From contig JAIUPA010000010.1 of NCBI GenBank assembly GCA_020161665.1, positions 1 to 64,000 of the forward strand: a DNA stretch of 64,000 bases, read 5' to 3'. Origin of the DNA: Pseudomonadota bacterium. Lineage in GTDB: Bacteria > Pseudomonadota > Alphaproteobacteria > Rhizobiales > Rhizobiaceae. The translations under genes and the position numbers were made by a program. The notes under the pieces were generated by a model. It was not told where the DNA came from. It searched no databases and worked only from the letters and a program-made list of their open reading frames with translations. Position 1 is the stretch's first letter. The number at the start of each line of letters is the position of its first letter. Shown one piece after another: positions 1 to 9,321 of this stretch.

Positions 1-273
1 ATCATCGAAAAGGTGGGTATTCCGGCTGAAAAGCGCGTACATCAGCTCACGGACGCTGAAGTCCTCGCTATCCGCGAAGCCATTGACCGCGACTACGCAG
101 TCGAAGGCGATCTGCGTCGCGAGACCTCTATGAACATCAAGCGTCTGATGGACCTCGGCTGCTACCGCGGTCTGCGTCATCGTCGTGGCCTTCCGGTCCG
201 CGGTCAGCGCACGCACACCAACGCCCGCACCCGCAAGGGTCCGGCGAAGGCGATTGCCGGTAAGAAGAAGTAA
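1..273 (+). CDS. rpsM: 30S ribosomal protein S13, C-terminal part (truncated by window edge)
   Basis: The reading frame is open from base 1 and ends at a TAA at 271-273, leaving 90 residues; S13 is normally about 122 residues, so roughly the first 30 are outside the window. The visible part carries the S13 signature, including the region reading [18 protein letters not shown], and a very basic tail ending in KKK. S13 sits in the head of the 30S subunit and contacts P-site tRNA and the bridge to the 50S. It is followed on the same strand by rpsK, rpoA and rplQ, the usual order at the end of the alpha operon. The identity is secure; only the N-terminus is missing. Confidence 0.97.
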   Translation: MIEKVGIPAEKRVHQLTDAEVLAIREAIDRDYAVEGDLRRETSMNIKRLMDLGCYRGLRHRRGLPVRGQRTHTNARTRKGPAKAIAGKKK

Positions 274-297
274 TTTCCGACATTCGGAATGTTACAA

Positions 298-326
298 AAA
301 GAGGCCAGCCCAGCGCTGGCCTCTTT
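298..326 (+). terminator. Perfect 10-bp hairpin between rpsM and rpsK
   Basis: The arms AGAGGCCAGC (300-309) and GCTGGCCTCT (315-324) are perfectly complementary around a 5-base loop, with A residues before and a short T stretch after. This looks like a weak intrinsic terminator or attenuator. It lies inside what is normally one ribosomal operon, in a 201-base gap (274-474) otherwise without a gene. It may instead be a processing site. Confidence 0.55.
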
Positions 327-474
327 AACGTGTTTTCGGGCTTGTCCCGAATGGGTTGCCGGGTAGGGCGTTTACGCGCTGCGCGGTGTGGAATGGGTGA
401 GTGGCCTTGGGCCTTCTCGCCGGTGTAGCCGCTGGTATTACGGCGGTGAAGAGATCGATAAGAAAGGTAAGACC

Positions 475-864
475 ATGGCCAAGGAAGCCACACGCGTCCG
501 CCGTCGCGAACGCAAAAACATCACCTCGGGTGTTGCTCACGTCAACTCCACGTTCAACAACACGATGATCACGATCACCGACGCACAGGGCAACGCGATT
601 GCCTGGTCGTCTGCCGGTGCGAAGGGCTTCAAGGGTTCGCGCAAGTCGACCCCGTTCGCTGCCCAGATCGCTGCTGAAGACTGCGCCAAGAAGGCTCAGG
701 AACACGGCATGAAGTCTCTCGAAGTCGAAGTCTGCGGTCCGGGTTCGGGTCGTGAATCGGCTCTGCGCGCCCTCCAGGCTGCTGGCTTCCTCATCACGTC
801 CATCCGCGACGTGACGCCGATCCCGCACAATGGTTGCCGTCCGCGCAAGAAGCGCCGCGTCTGA
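475..864 (+). CDS. rpsK: 30S ribosomal protein S11
   Basis: A 129-residue S11, the normal length. The ATG at 475 is chosen over an upstream in-frame ATG at 388 because homologues begin [15 protein letters not shown] and because an AAGG ribosome-binding site lies just upstream, at about 464-468. The conserved S11 elements are present: [12 protein letters not shown] near residues 20-30, the [20 protein letters not shown] stretch, and the C-terminal [16 protein letters not shown]11 forms the platform of the 30S subunit with S6/S18 and S21. It lies between rpsM and rpoA. Confidence 0.98.
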   Translation: MAKEATRVRRRERKNITSGVAHVNSTFNNTMITITDAQGNAIAWSSAGAKGFKGSRKSTPFAAQIAAEDCAKKAQEHGMKSLEVEVCGPGSGRESALRALQAAGFLITSIRDVTPIPHNGCRPRKKRRV

Positions 865-985
865 TCGTTTCCGGAACCCTTCTCCGGTTGCCCTGTCGAA
901 GTCTTTGGCTGGCAGGTGTCTCCGGGAATTCTTCTCATGTTAGCCGTCACGATTGGATGGTGCGGCCAATGGAAGGTAAAGCGAT

Positions 986-1996
986 ATGATCCAGAAGAAC
1001 TGGCAGGAACTGATCAAGCCGAACAAGGTGGAATTCACGTCCTCGGGCCGTACGAAGGCGACGCTTGTCGCTGAACCGCTTGAGCGTGGCTTCGGCCTCA
1101 CCCTCGGCAACGCGCTGCGTCGCGTTCTCTTGTCGTCTCTGCGCGGTGCAGCTGTCACCGCAGTGCAGATTGACGGCGTGCTGCACGAATTCTCCTCCAT
1201 CCCCGGCGTTCGCGAGGATGTGACGGATATCGTGCTCAACATCAAGGAAATCGCCATCAAGATGGAAGGCGATGATCCGAAGCGCATGGTCGTTCGCAAG
1301 CAGGGCCCCGGCCCGGTGTTTGCAGGCGACATCCAGACGGTTGGCGACATCGAAATCCTCAACCCGGACCATGTGATCTGCACCCTCGATGATGGTGCTG
1401 AAATCCGCATGGAATTCACGGTCAATAATGGCAAGGGCTATGTTCCTGCCGAGCGTAACCGTTCGGAAGACTCGCCCATCGGTCTCATCCCGGTCGACAG
1501 CCTTTATTCGCCGATCAAGAAGGTGTCCTACAAGGTGGAAAACACCCGCGAAGGACAGGTTCTTGACTATGACAAGCTGACGATGACCATCGAAACCGAT
1601 GGTTCCGTCTCGGGCGAAGATGCCGTTGCCTTCGCGGCCCGCATTCTTCAGGACCAGCTGTCGGTTTTCGTCAACTTCGACGAGCCGCAGAAGGAAACCG
1701 AAGAAGAAGCCGTGACCGAACTGGCGTTCAACCCGGCGCTTCTCAAGAAGGTGGACGAACTGGAACTTTCGGTCCGTTCGGCCAACTGCCTCAAGAACGA
1801 CAACATCGTCTATATCGGCGACCTCATTCAGAAGACCGAAGCCGAAATGCTCCGGACTCCGAATTTCGGCCGCAAGTCGCTCAACGAAATCAAGGAAGTT
1901 CTCGCTTCCATGGGCCTGCACCTCGGCATGGAAGTGCCCGCATGGCCGCCTGAGAACATCGAAGATCTCGCGAAGCGCTACGAAGACCAGTATTAA
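986..1996 (+). CDS. rpoA: DNA-directed RNA polymerase subunit alpha
   Basis: A 336-residue alpha subunit of core RNA polymerase. The N-terminal assembly domain (about residues 1-230) contains the alpha signature [20 protein letters not shown]. An acidic linker ([11 protein letters not shown]) leads to the C-terminal domain, about residues 250-336, with the promoter UP-element and activator-contact helix-hairpin-helix ([13 protein letters not shown] through [14 protein letters not shown]). The sequence is typically rhizobial. It follows rpsK after 121 bases and precedes rplQ, so it is probably co-transcribed with both. The start at 986 matches the family's usual N-terminus [12 protein letters not shown]. 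Confidence 0.99.
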   Translation: MIQKNWQELIKPNKVEFTSSGRTKATLVAEPLERGFGLTLGNALRRVLLSSLRGAAVTAVQIDGVLHEFSSIPGVREDVTDIVLNIKEIAIKMEGDDPKRMVVRKQGPGPVFAGDIQTVGDIEILNPDHVICTLDDGAEIRMEFTVNNGKGYVPAERNRSEDSPIGLIPVDSLYSPIKKVSYKVENTREGQVLDYDKLTMTIETDGSVSGEDAVAFAARILQDQLSVFVNFDEPQKETEEEAVTELAFNPALLKKVDELELSVRSANCLKNDNIVYIGDLIQKTEAEMLRTPNFGRKSLNEIKEVLASMGLHLGMEVPAWPPENIEDLAKRYEDQY

Positions 1997-2040
1997 CCGT
2001 CAAGACGCAGGACAGCCTGCACTCATAAGGAGACAAGCTC

Positions 2041-2466
2041 ATGCGCCATCAGAATTCCGGCCGTAAGCTCAACCGTACCGCCAGCCACCGTAAGGCGATG
2101 TTCGCCAACATGGCTGCTTCGCTCATCACCCATGAGCAGATCGTGACCACCCTGCCGAAGGCGAAGGACCTGCGTCCGATCGTTGAAAAGCTCGTCACAC
2201 TCGGCAAGCGCGGTGACCTGCACGCTCGTCGTCAGGCCATCTCGCAGATCAAGGATCAGGACGCCGTTCGCAAGCTGTTCGACACGATCGCTGCTCGTTA
2301 CGCCTCCCGCAACGGCGGCTACCTGCGCATCATGAAGGCCGGCTTCCGTCAGGGCGACAACGCTCCGGTTGCTGTCATCGAGTTCGTTGAACGCGATGTC
2401 AACGCCAAGGGCGCTGCCGACAAGGCTCGCGTTGCTGCCGAAGCAGAAGCTGCTGACGCTGCCTGA
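2041..2466 (+). CDS. rplQ: 50S ribosomal protein L17
   Basis: A 141-residue L17 with the family N-terminus [20 protein letters not shown] and a short Ala/Glu-rich tail common in alphaproteobacteria. A strong ribosome-binding site (AAGGAG) stands at about 2028-2033. L17 binds 23S rRNA near the polypeptide exit tunnel. It is the last gene of the operon, as shown by the strong terminator that follows. Confidence 0.98.
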   Translation: MRHQNSGRKLNRTASHRKAMFANMAASLITHEQIVTTLPKAKDLRPIVEKLVTLGKRGDLHARRQAISQIKDQDAVRKLFDTIAARYASRNGGYLRIMKAGFRQGDNAPVAVIEFVERDVNAKGAADKARVAAEAEAADAA

Positions 2467-2488
2467 TCTTTCAGGACGCATCATATTG

Positions 2489-2526
2489 AAAAGGCCGGTG
2501 AGGAAACTCACCGGCCTTTTTCTTTT
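2489..2526 (+). terminator. Rho-independent terminator of the alpha operon
   Basis: A 14-bp stem, AAAAGGCCGGTGAG (2489-2502) with CTCACCGGCCTTTT (2507-2520) around a GAAA tetraloop, is followed by more T residues. It ends the rpsM-rplQ transcript. Because the stem starts with AAAA it may also serve the converging msrQ transcript. Confidence 0.92.
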
Positions 2527-2547
2527 CAACGGATTTGAAAGCGTCCT

Positions 2548-3177
2548 TCAGGCGGTCTGGTTCCGCCGGTTGCGTCGGCGCGCCATCAAAGGGGTGCGAA
2601 CCAGACGGTAGCCGAGAAGAACGGTCGCGGTCACGATATAGAAGACCGGCTCGGCGGTGATCGATTTCAGCGACAGCGCATAATGCAGCACCGAAACGAT
2701 CAGGATGGGGTAGACGAGCTTGTGCAGCTTGTTCCACCGGCTTCCCAGCCGTCGGATCGACCAGCGGTTGGAGGTGATCGCCAGCGGCACGAGCATGAGA
2801 AGACCGGCCATGCCCAGCGTGATATAGGGTCGCTTGGCGATATCCGCGAGGATCGTGCCAAACTGCAGGCCACGGTCGAGGGTCAGATAGACCGTGAAAT
2901 GCGCCAGAACATACCAGAAGGCGAGAAGCCCAAGGGCGCGACGCCAGGCGATCAGGTTGACCCCGGCCAGATCGCGAAGCGGCGTGACGGCCAGCCCAAG
3001 GCAGAGAAAGCGCAGCGCCCACAGCCCCAGAAGGTGCTCGAAGACCCGCACGGGATCACCGGCAATCTGGCCGGTGGCACCTTGATAAAAGCCCCAGAGG
3101 CCGGGAATGAAGCCAAGGGCGTAGAGCAGCCAGATCGAAGTTTCGCGGCCGCGTGGCGAGAGCTTTGGCAGGGCCAT
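2548..3177 (-). CDS. msrQ: Protein-methionine-sulfoxide reductase heme-binding membrane subunit
   Basis: A 209-residue membrane protein of the ferric-reductase-like transmembrane family with about six hydrophobic segments and conserved histidines (for example FEHLLGLW, LAHFTVYLT and LHKLVYPIL) of the type that ligate b-haems. MsrQ passes electrons from the quinone pool to periplasmic MsrP, which repairs oxidised methionine in envelope proteins. Its ATG overlaps the msrP stop codon by one base (TGATG), indicating translational coupling. Length and neighbour both fit. Confidence 0.95.
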   Translation of the reverse strand: MALPKLSPRGRETSIWLLYALGFIPGLWGFYQGATGQIAGDPVRVFEHLLGLWALRFLCLGLAVTPLRDLAGVNLIAWRRALGLLAFWYVLAHFTVYLTLDRGLQFGTILADIAKRPYITLGMAGLLMLVPLAITSNRWSIRRLGSRWNKLHKLVYPILIVSVLHYALSLKSITAEPVFYIVTATVLLGYRLVRTPLMARRRNRRNQTA

Positions 3178-4139
3178 CAGAAGTTCTTTCTAAGGTCCAT
3201 GCCCGCGTAAAGGCCTGCAACCTCCTCGGCATAGCCGTTGAAGGGCAGGGTCGGGCGCTGCTCGGCGCTGCCGCCGAAGAAGCCGCCACCGCCCAGTCGC
3301 CGCTCGGTGGCCTGGCTCCAGCGTGGATGATCCACCTCCGGGTTCACATTGGCATAGAAGCCATATTCATTGGGCTGCAGGATATTCCAGCTGTTCGGCG
3401 GCTGGTGCTCGGTCAGCGAGATGCGCACGATGGATTTGATGCCCTTGAAGCCGTATTTCCACGGCACGACAAGGCGGATCGGCGCGCCGTTCTGGTTCTT
3501 CAGCGTTTGGCCGTAAAGCCCAACGGCAAGCAGCGTCAGCGGGTGGCGCGCCTCGTCAAGGCGAAGCCCCTCGACATAAGGCCATTTCATCGGCTGGAAG
3601 AGACCCGTCTGGCCCGGCATTTCCTCCGGGCGGACAATGGTTTCAAACGCCACATATTTGGCGCTGCCAAGCGGCTCCACCTTGTCGAGAAGGGCAGCGA
3701 GCGGAATGCCATCCCACGGAATGACCATCGACCAGGCCTCGACGCAGCGCATGCGATAGACACGCTCTTCCACCGGGAACTCGGCGATCATCTTGTCGAT
3801 GTCGAAGGTCTGCGGCTTGTTCACCAACCCATCGACCACGACCGTCCACGGACGTGGCTTGAATGGCGCCGAGTTGTTGACCGGATCGGCCTTGTTGGTG
3901 CCGAACTCATAGAAGTTGTTGTAAGAGGTGACGATCTTTTCCGGCGTCATCGGTTCGTTGACCTTGTAGGCGCTCGGCTTGGCTGTGAGCGGTTCGGCGC
4001 GTGCCGTACCCGCCGCACCCAGCGCGATGCTGCCGGCAGCCGCACCGGCTGCCGCCTGCATGAAGCGTCGCCGGTTGAGGTAGACATCCTCTGGCGTGAT
4101 TTCGGACGAAGCAATGCGGGGCGGACGATAGACGGGCAT
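3177..4139 (-). CDS. msrP: Periplasmic protein-methionine-sulfoxide reductase, molybdopterin catalytic subunit
   Basis: A 320-residue sulfite-oxidase-family molybdoenzyme. A twin-arginine signal ([11 protein letters not shown], residues about 22-32) ends near ARA at 46-48, so the folded protein is exported with its cofactor. Cys132 in [16 protein letters not shown] is the expected molybdenum ligand. MsrP reduces both diastereomers of methionine sulfoxide in periplasmic proteins, using electrons from MsrQ encoded immediately downstream. The two genes form a minimal operon; no partner regulator (for example an HprSR-type pair) is adjacent. Confidence 0.95.
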   Translation of the reverse strand: MPVYRPPRIASSEITPEDVYLNRRRFMQAAAGAAAGSIALGAAGTARAEPLTAKPSAYKVNEPMTPEKIVTSYNNFYEFGTNKADPVNNSAPFKPRPWTVVVDGLVNKPQTFDIDKMIAEFPVEERVYRMRCVEAWSMVIPWDGIPLAALLDKVEPLGSAKYVAFETIVRPEEMPGQTGLFQPMKWPYVEGLRLDEARHPLTLLAVGLYGQTLKNQNGAPIRLVVPWKYGFKGIKSIVRISLTEHQPPNSWNILQPNEYGFYANVNPEVDHPRWSQATERRLGGGGFFGGSAEQRPTLPFNGYAEEVAGLYAGMDLRKNF

Positions 4140-4386
4140 GGCGGGGCCTCCAGCGGTTCATGTCCATTAATACGTAAACCGGAACGCTTTTGTTTCACAA
4201 AGATGTGCAACGAAACGAATTTGTGAGCAAGGCGGGCCGAGAGCAGCGTCAAGGCGTACCGCTTTGCGCCGCGTTGATAGTGACACTTGGCGGCGTTTGC
4301 GCTACTTACGCAGCCCATAAGGGGCCTTTTCGCACGCTGAAAACGGTTGTGCGGCCACTTTGCCCCACAAAAGCGAGGAAACGATC

Positions 4387-6222
4387 ATGCCGACCTATCG
4401 TTCGAGAACCACGACCCATGGACGCAACATGGCCGGTGCGCGCGGCCTTTGGCGCGCCACGGGCATGAAGGATGGCGATTTCGGCAAGCCTATCATTGCC
4501 GTGGTCAACTCCTTCACGCAGTTCGTGCCGGGTCACGTTCACCTCAAGGATCTCGGCCAGCTGGTCGCCCGCGAGATTGAAGCCGCGGGTGGTGTCGCCA
4601 AGGAATTCAACACCATCGCGGTCGATGACGGTATCGCCATGGGCCACGATGGCATGCTCTACTCGCTGCCGTCGCGCGAACTCATTGCCGACTCGGTCGA
4701 ATACATGGTCAACGCCCACTGCGCCGATGCCATGGTTTGCATTTCGAACTGCGACAAGATCACGCCGGGCATGCTGATGGCGGCGCTGCGCCTGAATATT
4801 CCGGCGGTCTTCGTTTCGGGCGGCCCGATGGAAGCGGGCAAGGTTGTTCTGCATGGCAAGAAGCATGCGCTCGATCTGGTCGACGCCATGGTGGCCGCAG
4901 CCGATGACAAGGTGTCCGACGAGGACGTGAACGCCATCGAGCGCGCCGCTTGCCCGACCTGCGGTTCGTGCTCCGGCATGTTCACGGCCAACTCCATGAA
5001 CTGCCTGACGGAAGCGCTCGGCCTTTCGCTGCCGGGCAATGGCTCGACGCTTGCCACCCATGCGGATCGCAAGCGCCTCTTCGTTGAAGCAGGGCACCTG
5101 ATCGTCGATATCGCCCGTCGTTATTACGAACAGAACGACGAGACCGTTCTGCCGCGCACTATTGCCAGCAAGGCTGCCTTTGAAAACGCCATGGCGCTTG
5201 ATATTGCCATGGGTGGTTCCACCAACACGGTTCTGCACATCCTCGCCGCAGCCCATGAGGCAGGCGTTGATTTCACCATGGATGACATCGACCGCCTGTC
5301 GCGCAAGGTGCCGTGCCTGTCGAAGGTTGCGCCCGCCAAGAGCGACGTGCACATGGAAGACGTTCACCGCGCGGGCGGCATTGTTCGTATTCTCGGCGAA
5401 CTGGAACGCGGCGGCCTCCTGAACCGCGAGTGCTACACGGTTCATGCCCCGACGATCGGCGATGCCATCGACCGCTGGGACATCACCCGCACCAATCAGG
5501 AAAGCGTTCGCACCTTCTTCAAGGCGGCTCCGGGCGGCGTTCCGACGCAAGTGGCCTTCAGCCAGGAAGCCCGCTGGGATGAGCTGGATACGGACAGCGT
5601 CAAGGGCATCATCCGCTCGGTTGAAAACCCCTTCTCGAAGGATGGTGGTCTGGCCGTTCTGCGCGGCAACATCGCGCTCGATGGATGCATCGTGAAGACG
5701 GCTGGCGTTGATGAAAGCATTTTGAAGTTCACCGGCCCGGCCAAGGTCTATGAAAGCCAGGATGCCGCCGTGAAGGCCATTCTTTCGAACGAAGTCGTGG
5801 CCGGCGATGTTGTTGTCATCCGTTATGAAGGCCCGAAGGGCGGCCCGGGCATGCAGGAAATGCTCTACCCGACCAGCTATCTGAAGTCGAAGGGTCTGGG
5901 CAAAGCCTGCGCACTGATCACCGATGGCCGATTCTCCGGTGGCACGTCGGGCCTTTCCATCGGCCACGCCTCGCCGGAAGCGGCCAATGGCGGTGCCATC
6001 GGTCTCGTGCGGGATGGCGATACGATCGAGATCGACATTCCGAACCGCACCATCAATCTGGCGGTATCGGCAGAAGAGCTGGTGAAGCGTCGCGTGGCGC
6101 AGGATGCGGCGGGCTGGAAGCCTGCCACGCCCCGCAAGCGCAACGTCACGCTGGCGCTTCGCGCATACGCAGCCTTTGCGACGAGCGCCGACCGTGGTGC
6201 TGTCAGGGTGCTGCCGGAGTAA
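4387..6222 (+). CDS. ilvD: Dihydroxy-acid dehydratase
   Basis: A 611-residue IlvD/Edd-family dehydratase for valine, leucine, isoleucine and pantothenate synthesis, converting 2,3-dihydroxy-3-methylbutanoate (or the pentanoate) to the 2-oxo acid. Iron-sulfur ligand motifs are visible: [12 protein letters not shown] and [18 protein letters not shown]. The C-terminal [23 protein letters not shown] is the second family signature and marks this as the amino-acid enzyme. The ATG at 4387 is preferred to one at 4360 because of an AGGA site 8 bases upstream and the standard [19 protein letters not shown] start. It stands alone, divergent from msrP, and its 3' end overlaps the converging gene by 20 bases. 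Confidence 0.97.
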   Translation: MPTYRSRTTTHGRNMAGARGLWRATGMKDGDFGKPIIAVVNSFTQFVPGHVHLKDLGQLVAREIEAAGGVAKEFNTIAVDDGIAMGHDGMLYSLPSRELIADSVEYMVNAHCADAMVCISNCDKITPGMLMAALRLNIPAVFVSGGPMEAGKVVLHGKKHALDLVDAMVAAADDKVSDEDVNAIERAACPTCGSCSGMFTANSMNCLTEALGLSLPGNGSTLATHADRKRLFVEAGHLIVDIARRYYEQNDETVLPRTIASKAAFENAMALDIAMGGSTNTVLHILAAAHEAGVDFTMDDIDRLSRKVPCLSKVAPAKSDVHMEDVHRAGGIVRILGELERGGLLNRECYTVHAPTIGDAIDRWDITRTNQESVRTFFKAAPGGVPTQVAFSQEARWDELDTDSVKGIIRSVENPFSKDGGLAVLRGNIALDGCIVKTAGVDESILKFTGPAKVYESQDAAVKAILSNEVVAGDVVVIRYEGPKGGPGMQEMLYPTSYLKSKGLGKACALITDGRFSGGTSGLSIGHASPEAANGGAIGLVRDGDTIEIDIPNRTINLAVSAEELVKRRVAQDAAGWKPATPRKRNVTLALRAYAAFATSADRGAVRVLPE

Positions 6223-6652
6223 TCCGGCGGCGCAGACGCATTCTCAAGCCATCACGCATATTGAGTGTGAGTAGAACAATATTGACGGCCCCGGCCGCCA
6301 GTTCCAGTGCCTGAACCGCGTAGAACAACGGTCCAAAGTCACCGTTGATGGCGAGATGGCGCAGGACAAAGCAACTGGGGATCAGAACGAGGATGCCGTT
6401 CAGGGCTATGAATGGCATCCTTTTCTTTTTGGCCACCACCAACGGACTCTTCCATTCAGCGCCAAGTTTCATGCCTGAGGCCCCCGCGACGGCAAGGGCT
6501 GGAATGAGCAGGAGGAGGCCGTAAGGAATGGCGCTTTTGACAGCGGTGATCACTTCTGGCCCGCCGGCAAGTTCGGAAAACGCCGTTGAAAGCCAAAAGG
6601 AAACCAGCGTCACCAGCGCCAATGCGCCGGCCACGGGATGTATCTTTTTCAT
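6203..6652 (-). CDS. Small integral membrane protein of unknown function
   Basis: A 149-residue protein with four predicted transmembrane segments (about residues 6-26, 40-60, 80-100 and 110-130) and a basic C-terminus ([12 protein letters not shown]). I do not recognise a characterised family. Its stop lies inside the 3' end of ilvD on the other strand. The start ATG at 6652 is 31 bases downstream of the marR stop, so it is probably co-transcribed with that regulator, which would suggest a MarR-controlled membrane function; that is inference from position only. Confidence 0.75.
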   Translation of the reverse strand: MKKIHPVAGALALVTLVSFWLSTAFSELAGGPEVITAVKSAIPYGLLLLIPALAVAGASGMKLGAEWKSPLVVAKKKRMPFIALNGILVLIPSCFVLRHLAINGDFGPLFYAVQALELAAGAVNIVLLTLNMRDGLRMRLRRRITPAAP

Positions 6653-6683
6653 GTCTCAGGTCCTTGTATCGAGGATCCGGCAC

Positions 6684-7145
6684 TCAGTCCGGTGGTGGGC
6701 CAAGTGCGAGCAAGGCGCGGGTCAATGCATCGAGCGTGGCGCTGCTGTCTTCCAGCTTCTCTGCGGGAAGCGCTTCCATGAGGGATCGAGAAAGGCGGGC
6801 CCATTCCGCCATGATCTGTTCGTAAGCCCGTAGGCCCGCCGGTGAATTGACAACGAGGCGTGCCCGTTTGTGGGCCGGGTTGTCTTGCATTTCAATCATG
6901 CCGATCACTTCAAGATCATTCATAACACGCTGCACTGCCTGCCGTGAGAGGCCCATGGCGCGGGCAATCTGGGCCACGGTCTGCGGCTGCCCCGCCAGTT
7001 GGACGGTGCCCATGACCTGCCAGCGCGCGCTGGTCAGGCCGTAAGGCGCGCCAATCCGGTCGCCCATCGCGATGAGCGCCCCATGGACACGAAAGATCGC
7101 AAAGGACAGGGCATCAAGTGTATCGGAGGTGTGAAGATCTGTCAT
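6684..7145 (-). CDS. MarR-family transcriptional regulator
   Basis: A 153-residue winged-helix regulator. The recognition region QTVAQIARAMGLSRQAVQRVMNDLEVIGMIE (residues about 54-84) followed by a basic wing (DNPAHKRARLVV) is typical of MarR; N- and C-terminal helices provide the dimer interface. Three palindromes lie immediately upstream (7146-7204), consistent with autoregulation. It leads the small membrane protein gene 6203-6652 and follows a thioesterase gene on the same strand. The ligand cannot be predicted. Confidence 0.88.
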   Translation of the reverse strand: MTDLHTSDTLDALSFAIFRVHGALIAMGDRIGAPYGLTSARWQVMGTVQLAGQPQTVAQIARAMGLSRQAVQRVMNDLEVIGMIEMQDNPAHKRARLVVNSPAGLRAYEQIMAEWARLSRSLMEALPAEKLEDSSATLDALTRALLALGPPPD

Positions 7146-7204
7146 GATGATGCATCATCGCACATTGACAACATGATGTCAAATATTGACGCCCTGTTGT
7201 CAAT
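7146..7204 (-). promoter_or_regulatory. Cluster of palindromic operators upstream of marR
   Basis: Three inverted repeats occur within 59 bases. They are a perfect 14-bp palindrome GATGATGCATCATC at 7146-7159, touching the marR start codon; TTGACA-N6-TGTCAA at 7165-7182; and ATTGAC-N8-GTCAAT at 7185-7204. On the minus strand the middle repeat also supplies a TTGACA -35-like hexamer with GATGAT 17 bases on. MarR dimers usually bind 16-20 bp palindromes over their own promoter, so these are candidate autoregulatory sites. Confidence 0.6.
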
Positions 7205-7212
7205 TGGAGTGC

Positions 7213-7641
7213 TCAAAGCGCCGAGAAAAGCGCTGCCTTTTTCTCCAGCCCCGCCTTGAAGCGATCCCAGACAACGGCCGCGCGGCCAATGCGGCCTCGA
7301 CCGATCACGTCCAGTTCGTCGCTCGCCACCACATCCCAGATCACCTTGCGCCCCTCGATGGAGGCAATGGTGGCCTCGACCGTCACGGTCTGTCCGGGCA
7401 GGGTGGGGGCTTCGTGGCTCACGTCGATGAGGACACCCAGGCACCCTTCGCCCTCTTCCAGCGCCGGTTTCAGCGACAGGATGCAGGTCCATTCCATCAG
7501 CCCCACCATATAGCCCGTGGCGAAAACCTCGGGGATCGCCAGAAATTCCGGGCTTTCGGGGTAGAGAAAGGGCACGGTTTTTTCGCGCGTGACAGTGAAA
7601 CGATGCACCGTCTTGTCGCCGACATTGAGTATGGAAAGCAT
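7213..7641 (-). CDS. FlK-like hotdog-fold thioesterase family protein
   Basis: A 142-residue single hotdog domain resembling the fluoroacetyl-CoA thioesterase (FlK) group, with the long helix segment around GYMVGLMEWTCILSLKP, SHEAPTLPGQTV (a histidine at the position used in FlK) and a beta-sheet C-half. The start ATG at 7641 is preferred to an ATG at 7695 because AAGGAGG lies about 7 bases upstream. It probably hydrolyses a small acyl-CoA thioester; the substrate is unknown. It is 67 bases upstream of marR on the same strand, so the two may be transcribed together. Confidence 0.8.
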   Translation of the reverse strand: MLSILNVGDKTVHRFTVTREKTVPFLYPESPEFLAIPEVFATGYMVGLMEWTCILSLKPALEEGEGCLGVLIDVSHEAPTLPGQTVTVEATIASIEGRKVIWDVVASDELDVIGRGRIGRAAVVWDRFKAGLEKKAALFSAL

Positions 7642-7865
7642 GGGCTGGTTCCTCCTTGACGCGAGCTTACGAAGACTTGCCTCGCTTGCAATCATCTCTT
7701 TCCACGCTTTAGCCGGAATTCCGCTCTACCGCTCTGGCGAAGCCTGTGGAATCATTGGATAAACGCCACACGCTTCAAGGAAATTGACGCCAAGAGTTAG
7801 AATTTTGCATCGAACGGGCGCGCCTCCTGCGCCGCGATGCGAGGAAAACGGGAAAGGACCCCCCA

Positions 7866-9263
7866 ATGCAGGGCATGTTCAAGCGCGTTCCGGCCATGGC
7901 GCTGGCGCTGGTTCTGATGCAACCCGCTCTTCTGCAGGCGCAGGAAAAGCGTGTTCCGGAAACGCAGGGCGAGGTGCAGGCGTCGTTCGCGCCGCTCGTC
8001 AAGAAGACCGCCGGTGCCGTGGTCAATGTCTATGCCGAGCGTCAGGTTCAGCAGCGGGTTTCGACAGGCGACCCCTTCTTTGATCAGTTTTTCGGGCAGC
8101 GATTGCCCAACCGCACGGCCAAGCAGTCTTCGCTGGGGTCTGGCGTGATCGTTGATGCCAAGGGGCTGGTGGTCACCAACAACCATGTCATCGAGGGTGC
8201 GGATGATATCAAGGTGGCGCTGGCCGATGGTCGCGAGTTTTCCAGCAAGGTGCTGCTGAAAGACGCGCGTCTCGATCTCGCCGTTTTGAAAATTCAGGCG
8301 AAGGACAACTTCACGGCTCTGCCGATTTCCGATTCCGATGTCGTCGAGGTGGGGGATCTGGTGTTGGCCATCGGCAACCCCTTCGGTGTCGGCCAGACGG
8401 TGACGAGCGGCATTGTTTCGGCGCTCGCCCGCAATCAGGTCGCGCAGGGCGACTTCGGCTTCTTCATCCAGACCGATGCCGCCATCAACCCCGGCAATTC
8501 CGGCGGTGCGCTGATGAACATCAAGGGCGAGCTGATCGGCATCAACACGGCGATTTTCACGCGCGGCGGTGGCTCGAATGGCGTTGGCTTTGCCATTCCC
8601 GCCAATCTGGTGAAGGTCTTCCTGGCCGCCGCCGAAAGCGGCCAGAAGAGCTTTGAACGCCCCTATATCGGGGCAACCTTTGAACCTGTAACCTCGGACG
8701 TGGCCGATGCGCTGGGGCTCGACAAGGTGCGCGGCGCTTTGGTGCTGAAGATCGTACCGGGTGGCCCGGCGGCGGCGGCCGGTCTGAAGCCGGGCGAGGT
8801 GGTCACGGCGGTCAATGGCATTTCCGTCGAACATCCCGATGCGCTCGGCTATCGCCTGACGACGGCAGGCCTTGGCGGCTCGGCCCGTCTGTCGGTGCAG
8901 TCGGGCGGCAAGGAGCGCGAAGTGACGATCAAGCTTGATACCGCCCCGGAAACGGTGCCGCGTGAGCAGAGCGAGATTGCCGGCCATTCGCCCTTCACCG
9001 GCATGACGGTGGGCAATCTTTCGCCGCGACTGGCCGGTGAGCTGACGCTTCCGGTGGAAAAGACCGGCGTGGCCGTCATGGCCATTAAGGATGGAACGCC
9101 AGCGGCGCGCCTCGGTTTCCAGGCCAAGGACATCATCATTTCGATCAATGGTTCGCCGGTCACCTCGGTCAAGGTCATGCAGGGCCTGATTGACGACGAT
9201 CCGAGCGTCTGGCGCATTGAAATCGAACGCGATGGCCAGCGTCTCACCCAGTTTTTCCGTTGA
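7866..9263 (+). CDS. Do/HtrA-like periplasmic serine protease
   Basis: A 465-residue trypsin-like protease with a signal peptide (residues 1-25, cleavage near LLQAQ). The catalytic triad is visible as His107 (TNNHVIEG), Asp137 (DARLDLAVLKI) and Ser212 (NPGNSGGAL). Two PDZ domains follow (about 260-345 and 385-465; PGGPAAAAGLKPGE and DGTPAARLGFQAKD). Such enzymes degrade or refold misfolded envelope proteins. The start at 7866 has GGAAAGG about 10 bases upstream. rarA follows 58 bases later on the same strand, an arrangement typical of rhizobia. It is DegP/DegQ-like; the exact paralogue cannot be named. Confidence 0.93.
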   Translation: MQGMFKRVPAMALALVLMQPALLQAQEKRVPETQGEVQASFAPLVKKTAGAVVNVYAERQVQQRVSTGDPFFDQFFGQRLPNRTAKQSSLGSGVIVDAKGLVVTNNHVIEGADDIKVALADGREFSSKVLLKDARLDLAVLKIQAKDNFTALPISDSDVVEVGDLVLAIGNPFGVGQTVTSGIVSALARNQVAQGDFGFFIQTDAAINPGNSGGALMNIKGELIGINTAIFTRGGGSNGVGFAIPANLVKVFLAAAESGQKSFERPYIGATFEPVTSDVADALGLDKVRGALVLKIVPGGPAAAAGLKPGEVVTAVNGISVEHPDALGYRLTTAGLGGSARLSVQSGGKEREVTIKLDTAPETVPREQSEIAGHSPFTGMTVGNLSPRLAGELTLPVEKTGVAVMAIKDGTPAARLGFQAKDIIISINGSPVTSVKVMQGLIDDDPSVWRIEIERDGQRLTQFFR

Positions 9264-9321
9264 GAAAAGCTGCGGAAAGGTGGATGGTCCGGCTTCAGTA
9301 AAGCGCCGGTGAGGAAGCGGA

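Noticed and set aside
4306..5967. A long minus-strand open frame over ilvD
   Set aside because: Mirror of the ilvD codon pattern; ilvD is unmistakable on the plus strand.
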